A stretch of DNA of 64,000 nucleotides from Oryzias latipes. Its lineage: Eukaryota > Chordata > Actinopteri > Beloniformes > Adrianichthyidae. Where the stretch lies: contig NC_019871.2 of NCBI RefSeq assembly GCF_002234675.1, forward strand, positions 14,788,331-14,852,330, in the 5' to 3' direction. Shown here piece by piece: positions 36,290 through 49,708 of the stretch (position 1 is the stretch's first letter; each line of letters begins with the position of its first letter). Under the pieces are notes generated by a model that was not told where the DNA came from, made no database searches, and saw only the letters and a program-made list of their open reading frames with translations. The position numbers and the translations under genes were made by a program.

Positions 36290-37690
36290 TTTACCAGTAG
36301 AGGTCATTGTTTAATAACTAATGTTCCTGGTGTTACCTGGTGTTACAGGCCTGAGAGCTTCAGGGATTTGTTCTTGGAATTTGTTGGAGCCAGTTTTGGG
36401 AGGGGTGGGGGTTCCAAGTGTCACAGGGTTCACTGTTGCCTTCACCTTCCACATTTTTTTTTCCAGCTTGTCTCTCAGCCCTTGGCATTTCTTGACTTTC
36501 TTCTTTTGTTCTGCCTGATCTTGCGGTCTCTTGGGATTGCTACATCCATCAGGAAAGCTTTCTTCTCCTTCTCCACCACTACTATGTCCTGTATCTGGAA
36601 TATTCACAGGATCCTAGATGGCTCATTCCCGATCACCCTCAGAGCTGTTCCCTAACCTGACCTCCGGACTTCCAGCCCACATGTGGCATGTTTCTGTACT
36701 CATTGGTTATGGCATTCTACATAGGCCCTGCCTGCTAGCATCCTACGCCCTACTGTTATGTGCTGGATTGTCTCAGTTTGGTATTTGCACAGCCAGCACC
36801 TGAAGTCCTGCCGGGTGTGGTGGATCCTGGTTTCTATTAGTCTTGTTCTTGAAACCTGCTCCTGTGCTGCCTTGATTAGTTGCTCTGTGCTGTCTCTGTA
36901 CTGCCACTGGAAAGATTTTCTGATCTGCTTCTATTCACTGGTGGTACACACTGGGCATGGCGTTGTCCTTCCGAAGACGGTTACTAGTCTTCCCTCTCTT
37001 TCTACTTGAGTTTCACTTGGAGGCAACTTCCTGATCCTGCATCTTCTCTGGCACTTATTGGTCCACGGTTTCTCTCCTTCCACTCTGAGTACAGTCTCAG
37101 CTTGCTGGAATTGGAGTAAAACCCTCAGTGCATTGTCAGGAATTTCCTTGTGTTGGTGTTAGAGGCCTCTGCCTCCTCTTTTTGGTAGCTAATCAGACCA
37201 GCAGGGTAACTGATGACCAGCAGGGCATACGTGTCAATACCTTTGGCTTTGTTTTTGACATTCAGCTGACTTATCAGGACTTGCCTTATTCTGTTTAGGT
37301 ATTTTGCAGGTGTTACTTTTCTTGTGCCTTTATCATGGCTCCCATTGACCTGAGGGATTCCAAACTACTTGTTCTCAACAGCTGCTATGTTGCCTTCTGG
37401 TTCCCTCAGTTCTTTGTTTCCACCTGGGTTAGCCAATTGTTTAGTCCAAATGACATTCTTATGTCAATAATGTGAATCATGGTGGTGTGGATCAGTGAGT
37501 TCTCTCCTCGCACACAGCTTGATATCACCCATATACAGGAGGAATATGGGTCAATATGATCCCAATACAGACTGGCGGTATCCATACCCAGTCTTGGTGA
37601 TGAGCTTCAGCCCGAGGCAGAACGTCATCAGCAACAGGACCAGCTTTACAAATCAAAATGGGATTTCCTGGATTCTTTTTTTTTTTTTAC
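36290..37690 (-). pseudogene. Broken LINE ORF, R4/Rex6-like (zinc knuckle + endonuclease)
   Basis: Read on the minus strand from 37690 downward, separate frames give HDKGTRKVTPAKYLNRIRQV and LISQLNVKNKAKGIDTYALL, part of the RT thumb. Next comes IHHTRQDFRCWLCKYQTE followed by TIQHIT, a CCHC-type knuckle, then MLAGRAYVECHNQ. The tail PDGCSNPKRPQDQ...KKVKKCQGLRDKLEKK follows a damaged PD-(D/E)XK endonuclease block. Order and motifs fit non-LTR elements with a C-terminal restriction-like endonuclease. Several frameshifts and stops make it dead. The 5' RT core is missing. Confidence 0.8.
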
Positions 37691-37700
37691 ATTCTGTCCG

Positions 37701-39470
37701 CTGACCTCAGCCATCCATTTAAGAGGGAGAACTTGCAGAATCAGTGAATGACAAATACTTTTTTGCCAATATATTATTTTATGTTTTTTTTAAATAAGCT
37801 TTATTTTCTTTCTACAACTCTCCTTAATGTAACTTCATGAGCTGTTTTCTGTTCCCTCAATAAAAGTAATGCCTGAGCCCACATCGTCAATGCTGAAAAA
37901 AGCCCCTTAGCAGGGGCTTTGACAGCATGTCCCCTTATGTAATGGATGCCCAGCCTGTACTTCTAACTGTGCCACACGTATCATGATGTCAGGCTATTGA
38001 CACGAAGTGTGCACAACACCAACTAAAAGGGAAACTTTGACTTTACAGAGGTCGCTTCTGGACTTCCAGACTGTTTGCAGTCTCTTTTCTAAATGATGCA
38101 ACTTTTATTGCATCATGCTCCTCCTAAAAATAGTTTTGTTGCTAAACAGCTGTTCATCTGGGTGTGTTCACCGTCTGTGGATTCACTGTTTGTACGTCAA
38201 TATGGTCCTAAGTTTGACTTCTAAAAAAAAAGAGACGATTAAAAGGATTCTTCTTTAGATCCACACTTTTACATCTAGTTTTATCTTTGATATTCTTTTT
38301 TTTAAACACTATTTTCTGCAGTTGTACAGCCAGTCGTGTACTTCCCTTTTTTCCATACCTTACCTCCTTACCACCAACTTTCATCAAAATGATTTTAACC
38401 AACATTATTTATATACTCTGTCTTGTTGTAATTGAGGTCTCTGTAATGATAGTTTACACAAAAACTTTCATTCACTGATATGTCTGTGCTGATACATTCA
38501 GGTAGACATCAGTGCAAACGTGGCAGCTGATACATATGCTAGTTAGGGAAGTTAGGGAAACTATCATTTACAGAAGTGCTTTTCATAGTTGGCCTAAATT
38601 TGAATGAACTGTGTAAAAGGTTCCCTTTCATATTACTCACAATGAATTTGAAGAAACATAATTTTTTTTTAGTTTGAAATTTTTTACCCCCAAAATAAGA
38701 CAATAATTAAGTTAGCCACAAATAATAAACACTGACCATGTTAATAATGGGTATTCCCACGACTTGCCCCAATGACTTAAACACTGTTACCTTGGCTGTT
38801 TGTGTGGAGTTAATGATGCCAAAATTAAATTCTGACCACAAAGAAAAGATAAAACCATGAAGACAATCAATGGTTTTCTCTTAGTCTTCTGCCTGACACA
38901 TAAATGCCCCCACCTCCTTAATAAATTTTTTACCAAAATTACATTTTCTTACATTTTGGGGGGATTCACTCTTCCCCACAAATGAAGGTTTCTTTCGTCA
39001 CTTAAGTTGCTTCCACACTGGAGTTGTTCCATTGACTCTGTTTAAATTGGTGAACACGTCTAGTTGTTTTTCCACTTCAATTTGCTTCACCTTGCTTTCC
39101 CACGGGCCACTCTTGTTGCATCATGCAGCAACGGCTGCACACTTAGATACAGTGTTCTCAAAGACAAGCTAAAAACCAATAGATCAGCACATATACTGTA
39201 GATGAAACCTACCAGAGTTCATTTGCAAGTAAATTGAGAATCTCAGGTGGTTTTAAAGAGCTTTTAAATTTTTATCAGAGGAAGCTAAATGTGATGCTGA
39301 CACGCTTCTGCGTACATTTCCCTTGGTTTGCAGCTATGGGTGTCTGAACTACTGTGATTCACTGCACTGCGAATGGAACAGTTGGATGCAAAACATTTTG
39401 GATGCAAAATGCTGAAGTAGTGCAAATCATGCAGCAGACTTTTTCTTTCACAGCCTCATTTAAGTGTATG
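37701..39470. other. Intergenic, with one hairpin
   Basis: AT-rich. The only structure seen is the inverted repeat at 37890-37928, listed separately. Confidence 0.5.
37890..37928. repeat. 39-nt hairpin (AAAGCCCCT / AGGGGCTTT)
   Basis: Inner arms AAAGCCCCT and AGGGGCTTT are perfectly complementary around a TAGC tetraloop. After a small internal loop, outer arms ATGCTG (37890-37895) and CAGCAT (37923-37928) also pair. It is shorter than a typical pre-miRNA. Confidence 0.8.
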
Positions 39471-39479
39471 AAAGACTTG

Positions 39480-40123
39480 GTGTCATATAATTCCGGTTGG
39501 GCACAAACCACAAACACTTCTATGTTTTGAAAAGGACACTAGCAATAACTCACTACCTGCATGGCAACAAGTAAACACGACAGTTTTCAACGCAGAAGCC
39601 CGAAACGCACGTGCGTCTACTGTACATAGACTTTTCATTGAAAGTGGTTGCTCGATTGCGTGTGTGAATTTAGCATGAGTTGTTGGCAGGACTGTTGGTG
39701 TGGAGTATACGCCCAAATCCATTTTCCATCATTTCTCTGTTTACATTTTCTCCCACTAGATTACAGCCCCTTATATACCCAACACAACATTACCAGTGCA
39801 ACAAAAATGGCGAGCAATATCTGGAGCTATCCAACCATATTGTTTTTAAGCCATATTCCAGCTCTAACAAAGAAAACAAAAATGTGCATGGATCTAGTTG
39901 ACTGCAAAAAATGGAGTAAAGCAGGCAGCTTGTGGCTTGCGGTAGTAGCTTTTATGTCAAAACTACAAGCTTTTTGAAACAGCATTATTTTTGTCTGCTC
40001 CTGAATCACCATGATTAAAATTAAGAAATGCAATTTTAAACTTAAATTTCTTAAGATACGTCCTCTATCATGAGAAAAATGCAACAAGAACACCAAAAAC
40101 ACTATTTTTGTTGGAGTGGGTCT
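39480..40123 (+). mobile_element. TTAA-flanked repeat family, copy C (right end intact)
   Basis: Shares ACTGTTGGTGTGGAGTA and TCCATTTTCCATCAT with copy A and CTGCTCCTGAATCACCATGA with copies B and D. The right terminus GTTGGAGTGGGTCT is followed by TTAA (40124-40127). It is the inverted counterpart of the left end of copy D (AGTCCCACTCC after TTAA). The left limit is uncertain. Confidence 0.6.
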
Positions 40124-42744
40124 TTAAGGTCAGAAAACTTAAAGGTACTTTAGAATGTACTCTTTGTACCATCATCTACTATATTTTATCAATGATTATT
40201 TCTTTTTTATTGTTGAGTGTTTATAATCATTACAAGTTGGCATTCAAACAATAGGTACAAGAATGTGCACCTTGGCTCTTTGGATATCTGCTGGTTGTGC
40301 TGAAAGGTTGAAACATTGATTACGGCATCAACAGTACCTCTCAGGTTCAAAGTTTGGCTGCCATTTATTTCTTTAATAGTGTTATGAAGAAATTATTAAT
40401 GAGCGCAGCTTCTGCTGTGTTTACTGTTTCTACTTTTGCTGTACTGTATAAAAAAGGGAAGCAGAAAAGAAACAATAGTTTCATCCTGATCCAAACCGTC
40501 TATGTGTATTTTTAAATCATAGAGCATGCCAATGCTGTGTTGGTTTGATGCTGTGTGAAAGGCTTTGACCCATTCATACCTGACTTATGTACACACATGA
40601 AGGACAATAAAAATCACCAGCAAATAGGAATGTGTTTGTCTGTACACCTTTGTGATTTCTGTTAATCTTTCCCGTTTGACCTGTGAAGTCTGATGGCATT
40701 GTCCATTGTCTCTGTGTGTCCTCACATGTCTAGGGTGACAGACTTTTTTTTTGGGTGGATGGCTGGCTGGGCAGACTTTTTTTTGTCAAAGTGCATTGTT
40801 AAAGTGCACATGTGTCTCTGTGTCCCAGGGAGCTATGCAGGGAAATCTTTTCTCACGGGATGGGATACGTCTGATCACTTATCCCAAGGCCATCTCCAAC
40901 ACAGAGGGAGGTTTAGACTGTCTGACCTTTCTGTCAGAGTGCTGGCTGCTCCTCAGCTGGGCCCCACAAATCTTACCTTTGTTGGTATCTGCCTGTTCGT
41001 TCCCATCAGCAAAGTTGTTTCAAAAACATTGCTGGGAATATTTCTCTTGCAGGACCTTTAAAAGGGCCGAATATTTTCAGAGAAATGAAGCACTGATGCC
41101 CACATGATCTCAAGTAAATCCAAAAGGGAACAGCCTCAGACACATGTTGAATGAAACTCTGCTAGCAAAAAACCTCTCAAACTCACCATTTCTTCAATAG
41201 AGGACCAGCTGTTCTTAGGAATAACAATAAAGCATTTCATGCTTTCCAGTACACAGTTAACAGTCTTAAAGTAAATCCAGACATCTAAAGAATAATTTGT
41301 AAAGAATTTAATAATTGAAACGTTTACTGAGGAAGGATCAAAATGAATAAATGAACAAACTATTTGATTTCTCAATGTTATGTTCCACAAATTTAAGAAT
41401 ATATTAACTTGCAAATTTGCAAAAATGAACTTCTTTTGGAATTTAAGTTGGCTTTTTAAGAGAGAGAATGGTATGTTTGTCCTACCTTTTTAATTGCTGT
41501 TTAAGTTCAATATTTCATCAGATCTGCTTAACTTTTTCTATTCTGCATTTTGTCCCTAAGCTTTTGTGTGGAAACCAAAAGAATTTCTTACTTTCAGCTC
41601 CCTTAATCAGCTCTCTGGTTGATCAAATAAGCTACAACTGCAGTGACTATTTTTGCAAACATGCCAACATTTTGATCTAACCTCTGGAAAGCTCAAATCT
41701 AGAAAAAGATTTGCCCCATAAGTGCTGGCCAAAACCAGCACCGGTGGCCAGACTTCCAATTTTTAGCCATTAGTTTATATTTGACACTTGTAACCTCCAT
41801 TTACACCTTCATTTCCATTTTAAAAAATCAAATGCTAATTGGATTTAATGTTGAACTTTCATTTATTGTTTATGCAGCTGACTTCCAGAGCGGTCGGTGG
41901 CTAAACTTATTTCTAGGGGTTAGTTCTCTCCATTGGGGTATTGGGGTAGAATATAAAAGGGACAAACATAAAAGTTTTGAAAAATGCTTTTAGAATTATT
42001 GTTACTGCATGGAAATTAAAGTTCCAGCATTTTATCACAGAAATAAACGAATATGAAGAAGTTACATTGACATCTCTCAACTGTGATCTCACAAATAACA
42101 CATTTGGTAAAATATACAAGTTTACAGAACTGAAGGTGTCAAATGCTGAGGAAAAGCACAAGAAGTTTAACCCTTTTTCTGAGAGGAAAAAATGTTGCCA
42201 GGTGATTGTAACAATACTTTGATATGCCATTACAAGCAAAATAGTGCATTTTATGAAATGTTTAAAATACAACAGATTATTTTTCAACCTTTGTATATTT
42301 TACATTAATTTGTGCACAGTGAAAGCCAAATACTAAGTTTATTTTTTCATGAAAAACTAAATCATCTTCTAAAACCAATCTGATGTACACAAAGACAGAA
42401 TAACTGTGAGTGCTTTTAACCTAAACTGGGAGGAAACAACAAGTTACTGACCATTTTAACATGGACATTGAACAGCCTATTCAGATAACCTCATATTCAA
42501 AAATCCTCATAGATTTACTATTTGTAGGTCACTAAAACCTTCAATTATTTGACTGGGTGATCTGATCACAAAATTTTTTTCTCTCCATAATTCACCTAGA
42601 CCCGATTTATTGAGATACAATTCAAAATGTAGCAATGTTGCTATAATCTGGTGTGTTTATCTCTATCAATGCCTGGATGGATGTTCATTAATCTGGATTC
42701 TCCCTATCAAATAAACAGTTAAATAAATTTGTCAGACTGCATAA

Positions 42745-42760
42745 CCCCCCCCCCCCCCCC
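42745..42760 (+). repeat. Poly(C) tract, 16 bp
   Basis: Uninterrupted run of 16 C. Confidence 0.9.
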
Positions 42761-45236
42761 TCTACTTTTTGGCTCTTCCAAAAATCTGTAAGATTAATTT
42801 GGATCTCCATTAATCTCCAGCCCAGGAGAAGTAATTACTGTGGGATCTTATTCTTGGATGAGTCACCAGAGTGCAGGTGCAGGCAGGAGCCTAGCAACCA
42901 ATGATGAATTGCACCTTTTTAATTGTAAGCCGCTCTCTGAGCTTACAACATGTCTAAAGCTAAAGTGTTTGAATGGGTGGTATGTGGGGTTTAATCCAGG
43001 ACAGTAGGAGACAAAAAAGGGTGGGATTTTTGCAGCAACTATCTGGGTTAGAGTTTAAAGTTAATGCAACACAGAGACTACCTGTGCAGGCTTGTGACTT
43101 GGAGAGAATCGTTTTCACGTCTGCTTTTTAGGCCTCACAGAACCACACGGGTTCGGTAACAGTAGGAAACTGTGTCAGAGAGAACAGGAACAGATTATCC
43201 AACGTCATGCCAGTGATGCACTTGATCCCATCCACTATTAAAGCGAACAGCTCAGGCCAGCAGGCATTATCGACTGCAGTAAAGGGATTACAGGCTGCCG
43301 TGTGATGTCTCATGCTGATGGACGGAAGAAGGAAGCAGTGGAAAGATGATCCATGCAGAAAGAATGATGGTGAAAGTGAAAAATCTTAATTTATTTGAGA
43401 TGAGCACTTTGTGTTCTTGACACCACTGAACTCCTTCTGAAAACAAGTATGAATCCAGGTGGCCTTTCAGTTCACTCCGGGAAAAAAGGATCTCTCGAGT
43501 TTGTGTTGCATGTCTAGCAGAAAGACCTCCTTCTGTGATTTCATTTCAATGAGATTCTGAAATAATGCTGGCTTCTTTTGGCTTTGTTACACTGACTTTG
43601 CCTTCTTAGACTCAGACCAGTACTGTAGCATGTGGCACATGAGAAAGTATTTGCTACTGAACAAATGGGTTATGAAGGGAAGGCGCGCGGATGTGAGTGC
43701 AAAGGTTTTTAATTTGAAGAAGTCCAGAGGGAAGCAGACGAAAGATATGAAAAACTTCAAATATGGCATTCCTGACCTAAGCTCACCTTACACTCAGTCC
43801 AAAGCAGGAGAGCCACGAGGATTTCAAAGGGAATTTTCATCAACAGACCTTGAGAGTCCATGATTGTTGTGGAAACATAGCATCTGCCCTGCAAGCAGAA
43901 GAGAAGTTTCATCGTCCTCTCTTACAGCTTCAGCCACCTCTCAGGTTTTTACTTGTTTTGATTTTTTTTTTATTAATTTGCTTTCATGTTGACAAGAACT
44001 GAACAAACTATATGTGAGCTATTTCTCCCATGTATGATGGCTTTGAGAAGGTCATGTGCTGGAAGCCAGCCATGCCAAAAACAAACATCAGAGACAATTT
44101 CAGCAAGGAGGAACACTTATTCATCTATGTATCAGATTGTTTGCAATTATTTGTGAAAAAATAATTTACTCAGTCAGAGCCAGCATATTGTCATGTAAAC
44201 AGTAAAGCAATTTGCACATGTTGCATGGATGTAAACATCATGAAACAGACGTATGCAGACGGGCAAATTCTCTGCAGAGGCCTCAAGGTTGTTACAAGAA
44301 AATCCACGTAAGCACACATTTAATTTGTAAAGATTTTCTAAAGAGTTTGTTTGAAATGATTTATGTTTTTAAATTGATATTGAGGGTTTTTTTCATGAGG
44401 AACAGTTGTCTCTTTACACTACATTCAAAAGTGGCTCTGAAGAGAACAAAGGAAACAAACTGTCTACATTGGACATCTATTCAAGTGTTTTCCAAAAAAC
44501 AACGTTGCGTTAACCTTCTGACATTTGCAGAATTTGTTTATAGCTTGTTCAATTAACCAAAGCATCTAAGCATACTTGAAAACAAAACCGACAGTAGATT
44601 AATAAGTTGAAGTTGTCCATCAAATAATTAGAGATTCAATCTCAGGCTGGACAGTTGTTGTGTCTTTGAAAATTCACACTAAAAATGTAATCTCTAGGGG
44701 TAGAAAATAGTAGAAATGCTTCAAATGTTGAGTGTTACCTCATTAGCATTTTATTGTTATAACGTGAAATTATAGCATAAAAAGACAACTATTTATGTAA
44801 AAAGATTATTTATCTGGCTGTTCTCCAAGACCAAGTCTCTGCAAATCTTACGTGCAATGTGGACTGAGAATGTAGGTGAGATCATCGAGATTTTCTCAGT
44901 CTCTGAATCGCAAAAAAAAAAGAGACAAATGAAAGTTTTTTTTTTTTTTTAAACAATATGCAACTATATTCCTAGGCAAAAATCTTAAAAGATAGAGGAT
45001 GTCTCTATGAGCAAAATGAATTAAAATAACCAATCTGCATTCTGAAGCGATTCTGAAGAGACTCATGACAGAAAAACGTTGGTTTCCTGCAATCAATGAT
45101 TTAAGCTAAATCTTATGTGCTTGTGTATTTAACAAACAAATTAGAGTTTCTGACGGACTAGAGCCTGATGCCAGGAGGGTCTGAAAAAGTTTGAGTCCAG
45201 TATAAGACGTGTCAGTTCTGACTCTGGCTGCATGTC

Positions 45237-45378
45237 TCAGAGCTGCAACAGTTCCTGGACATATTGGAAGCTACAGCCAATCACCTGTGTTGCAAAGTAA
45301 ATGATACACCAGGACTTGGCACCGTCTCTGCTCATGGCCACAGCAAACCAGAGGATGTGATTAAAGATCGGAATGTTC
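45237..45378 (-). other. Unidentified exon-like ORF with acceptor and stop
   Basis: On the minus strand TTTTTCCACAG is followed by a 46-codon frame ending TGA, beginning NIPIFNHILWFAVAMSRDG. Third-position GC is about 63%, against about 43% and 35% at positions one and two, which is coding-like for this AT-rich region. The peptide is hydrophobic and ends QYVQELLQL. I do not recognise it and found no partner exon. Confidence 0.25.
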
Positions 45379-48300
45379 CTGTGGAAAAACTGCCCATCAT
45401 CTCAGGGTTTCCAAAACATTTCATTATTTTCTGTAAGTTGTAAAAAGTCACGCATCCTGCCAGAAAGCAAGCAGGAAACAAACAGTTCAAAAAAACAAGC
45501 AGACTTTTGCGCGTGCTTCAGTTAGTCCAGCTGGAGTGCTCCCAGTAGATGCGGTTTCAGGTTTCCAGCTATGACATAAATAAGCATGCACAGACAGAGG
45601 CTTTGCTGTGACATAAACAAAATAACTTAGATTTCACCTTGCCTTCCTAAAGGTCACAAGCAAACTAAAGTAGGAACTCCAGAGAGCTGACCCCTGCAGG
45701 CATGCAGCATCACAGCTGTCTATAGCACGCAGATGCATGTGCATACAGCACATGACAAGACTTACGATGACTCAGCAGAAAGGGCCTACTTGTAAATGTA
45801 TATCCCCTGCAACGGGACATCTTACATAACAGAGCATACTTCATAGCTTCAGTGAAGAAACTTGCCTTTGTGACATTAGTTTCATGAGATTCTCCTGACA
45901 TTTCAGAGGAACAGTACAGTTGCAACATTTTCCCCCTCACCTCTTTGTTCTTAGGGTCAGTCCTCAAACACAAAGAAAGCTAGTGTACAAGAACAGAGTG
46001 GGAGGTAGAAAATGAGGCAGAAAAGAGCTGGAGATTCTGAGCTTGTTCGTCCCGTACAGTATCGTATGACTTCTATGGGTACAGGAGCTGGGGAAAGGGA
46101 GAGGAGGCGAGAAGGGCGTGTTGATCTCAGCAAATCAGAGAACTCACTTGTTTGAGCTGGTTTGTTCTGGTCCAGCCTGAATGTTCCCCGCAGATGTCCT
46201 GTGGGAAGCTCGCAGTCTGCCAGTGTTTTTTTGGTCAACAGGTTGCTTGAGCACCCAGACACTCGTATGACTCGTTCGTCTTGCTGCGAATAGCTCAGTG
46301 GATACAGATAGAATTGCTCAGTCTGCTATTGCAAAGTCAGCCATTAGTCTAAATATTACTACAGACCGATATAAGTGAAGACTCTCATTCATGGCAGAAA
46401 AGGTTTTAAAATGGAAGACGTTTCACCTCTTTCTCAATTTAAAAAAAAAAACAGTCCAAACAGAAATCAGAAAAAAATAATACAAAACTTTGACAAAGAA
46501 AAAGAATTGAGATTTTTTGCAGGACGTTACAGAACATGCAATGTATGCTTAAGAAACTCAGTGTCGTTGTGCAAAGACTTTGCATGTTTGAGGTTTTGCA
46601 GGGAGCGGCACGGTTAATTCAAACAAGGTACATGATAAATCAACCAATGGCTTTGTTTCATGACAGTGTCATTTTATGGATTAATGGATGGTATATTACC
46701 ACCTGTTGTTGCCCTCCTTCTCTGTGTGGTGCAAGAAAGTTCCTTTGGGTCTCAGCCATGTTGTCCAATTCAGTTTTATTAGCAAATAAAATACCACCTT
46801 TGAACGTTTTATTTGTTGTTTTGTAGTTGAAGGTTATTGTTAGGTAACAATAACCTGACAATTGTTGCTTCTTGCTTGTCAGGGTTTTTCCCTTTACCAA
46901 AGTTTATGATTCTCCTGTTTTTGCAGTGGAATCTCCAGAACAAAAGACAAAAATGTCTTCTCACTCTGAGTTGAAGTCATGTTTTGATCTTTCAAAAAAA
47001 AAACTCTAGAATCCTGTGATGGGCAACAGTTTAATGTAGCACATGAAGTTAGATGAGCAATGGAGAATCATCCAGTGTGGTTTTGGAGCCTAAAACTAAT
47101 CGATCAAAAGTAACAAAAGGCTCAAAGGAAAAAAAGATTTTTTGTCTGCACAAGTTGATATATTTATAGGACTTGTCTTGCCTTTATCTTCAAAATTGCA
47201 AACATTCGTTTGATTGCAGTTTCACATGTGCAAAACACCTAGCTATGGTAATTATAACCCTGACCGTGAAAGACAAGCAGTTTCACAAACTAGCAGCTCA
47301 AATTTCCTCAGTTTGTTACAAAATCAACATAGTTTAGCATGACATATTTGAAATGGCAAGTTCAGACATCCATGTTACAAAGTCCACAGAGCATGCTCTG
47401 TCTGCACATCATATTTTTCCAAATGTTTTAAAGTGTCTCTTTATGTGAAATTTAACATCCACATTATTCATGACATGCTCAGACATGTGGAAGAGGCTGC
47501 ATGTTTATCTGAAAAATATGAAAGCTCATCTGAACTTCAGTGTGGATCAAACTATTACACTCTTCCTGAAAATGGGGATGTCTGTCCACTTGCAAACAAA
47601 TCCTGTCTCTACGACCCCATCGCCTGCAAAATGCCTGTAGAAAGAATTTTCACCGAGGGGTGAACAATCTTAAAATTCCCTTCGAGCCATCTACGTTTCT
47701 CATCCGGGTTTGTCCATTTACCCCCTGCAGACAGCCCAAATCCACCAGTAAGGGCAGTTGTAACTGAACATAAGCAGCATGCATCATGAGCAAAAAAAAA
47801 GAAAAAAGAAAAATCCAAATCAGAAGAAAAATGGACGACATGTACTGCCCTATCGTGTGTATTCCACAACCGTATCCATGGAGCTCAACCTAATCCTTGG
47901 GTGTGTAAATGCATGACTGTGGTACTATTTAAATATAAATGAAATAATCTCTGTAAAGCACAGGAAAAATAATTTCTGACAAGGTGAACTCCACTTTTTA
48001 CTGGCTGGTCTCACCCTTATGAAAATGATTTATTCATATTCCCACAGTGAGTCTGAAGTCAGTTAACATGCAGTCAGATGAGAATTTACACTATATCATC
48101 ATGCATGTCTGTGATTCATAAAGTGGATCGCATTGGCTCTGTTTGAGTGCAAGCTGAGGGAAGGTCTCCGTCCTCCAGTGGGAGCATTTTGACCGCACTG
48201 TTTTAAACAAACAGCCATGACCTCTAGCAGGTAACTGACTCTGCCTATTACAGAGAGAGCATGCAGAGAGATCCGATTACGCAACCCTGAGAGGAGGCAG

Positions 48301-49708
48301 GAGAAGGAAGATGACTTGTATCCATTGTGCTCCCTGTTATCGGGAAAAGGAAGGGTGGATTGATTTTTACAACACGCATCCAGCTAAAATGGGAAAAAAA
48401 ACTACTGCATACTGGCCAAATGAAAAAATGTTACATAAAGAATAAATAACCCACCTAAAACATTAATTCACTTAAAAGTGCAAAACACATGAGAATCCAA
48501 GTATTCCCAGAAGGAAGTGAGGTTCCAAAAAAAAAGTTAAATGTTCAAAGTCAACATAGTTGAGTTGCTGTAACAGCTTTCCAATACATGTTTCGTTTAA
48601 AGTAAGACTGGCTTAAATGAATTCCTTATGTGGATATGTAACGCATGTTGATGATTGACTCAAAATGAGGAGAATGGGTGACAGAAGTATAACTGCCTGA
48701 AGCTCATTTTAACTGTTGCAATGAAGCACATAACAAAGAATTTGGAAAAATATTTAAATATGTACCGGTACATCTGGTCACAAACAAAAAATTGTCCTGC
48801 AAATCTGTGGTTCCAGGCTAGATCTAGATGAAACCAAGCGTATTAAAAAGAAAAAACTTCACTTACATCTAAAAGTTTGTGTTTACAACAGATGTGTCTT
48901 TTCTTGCAGTTTATCAAGGGCAAAACCTTCAGACCATATATAACTGAGGCCAAATAAGATCTTTGACTGGTACAAATAGGTTAAAAAAAACTAAACTAAA
49001 GATGATGGAGCTCTAACCCTAATGGTGGCATAAAGAACACCAGATTTAAGTACAAGTTTATGGGCTACCATTGAGCAGAATTATGAGTCAATTTTATTAG
49101 AATCGGCAAATTATATTTAGGTTTTTTTATGTTCTGGTGCTCACATGGAATTTTTTTTCATTTGTTCTCTCCCTACAGTATTTAGTGTAAAGCTAATAAC
49201 TTCAGAGAATTACATTTTTAAAAACTTGGTTTGGGATAATGTTACCACATGGGCATAAATGCTATTAGCAGCTTAGTATGCTGCCATTGTGATACTCAAA
49301 TGCAGAGCAGTATGCTGTGAAAACATTTAAACTCAAGTAAAGTTATTTTTTACAATCAAAGGCAGGAATGGTTTGGGGCCAGAATTGTGTTTCTGATTCG
49401 TATCTTAGATTTAAGCAAGATTATACAGTTTAGAGCTCTAGAAATCAAAAGTTGTCAACCCTTTACCAATCTAAACACCATGATTAAAGAAAGGAAGCAG
49501 TCTTTTTCTTGGTCTTACCTCCAAATGTCTTATAAATGCTATTTTTAAAGAGGGAAATAAACACAGGAGAACCTAAAAAAGGTCAAATAGAGTTTTTCTT
49601 TCGTGGTGTAGAAATACAAAAGTTAAATGTAAACTGTTGGCCAAATCGTTCAATTTATTAACCCAATGGTTGACGAAATATATATAAAAAATAATTAGGT
49701 TACTTTAA

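Larger units (their letters stand above)
40128..49704. other. Gene-poor interval
   Basis: About 9.6 kb with no recognised gene. It contains a poly(C) tract (42745-42760) and two unidentified exon-like minus-strand ORFs (43128-43290 and 45237-45378), listed separately. The remaining ORFs are short and have no recognisable motifs. Confidence 0.5.

Noticed and set aside
36281-36655. 124-aa plus-strand ORF
   Set aside because: Antisense to the LINE C-terminal remnant.
40693-41107. Overlapping 122- and 118-aa ORFs
   Set aside because: Two different frames open over the same stretch, no domain, no splice context, composition typical of chance ORFs.
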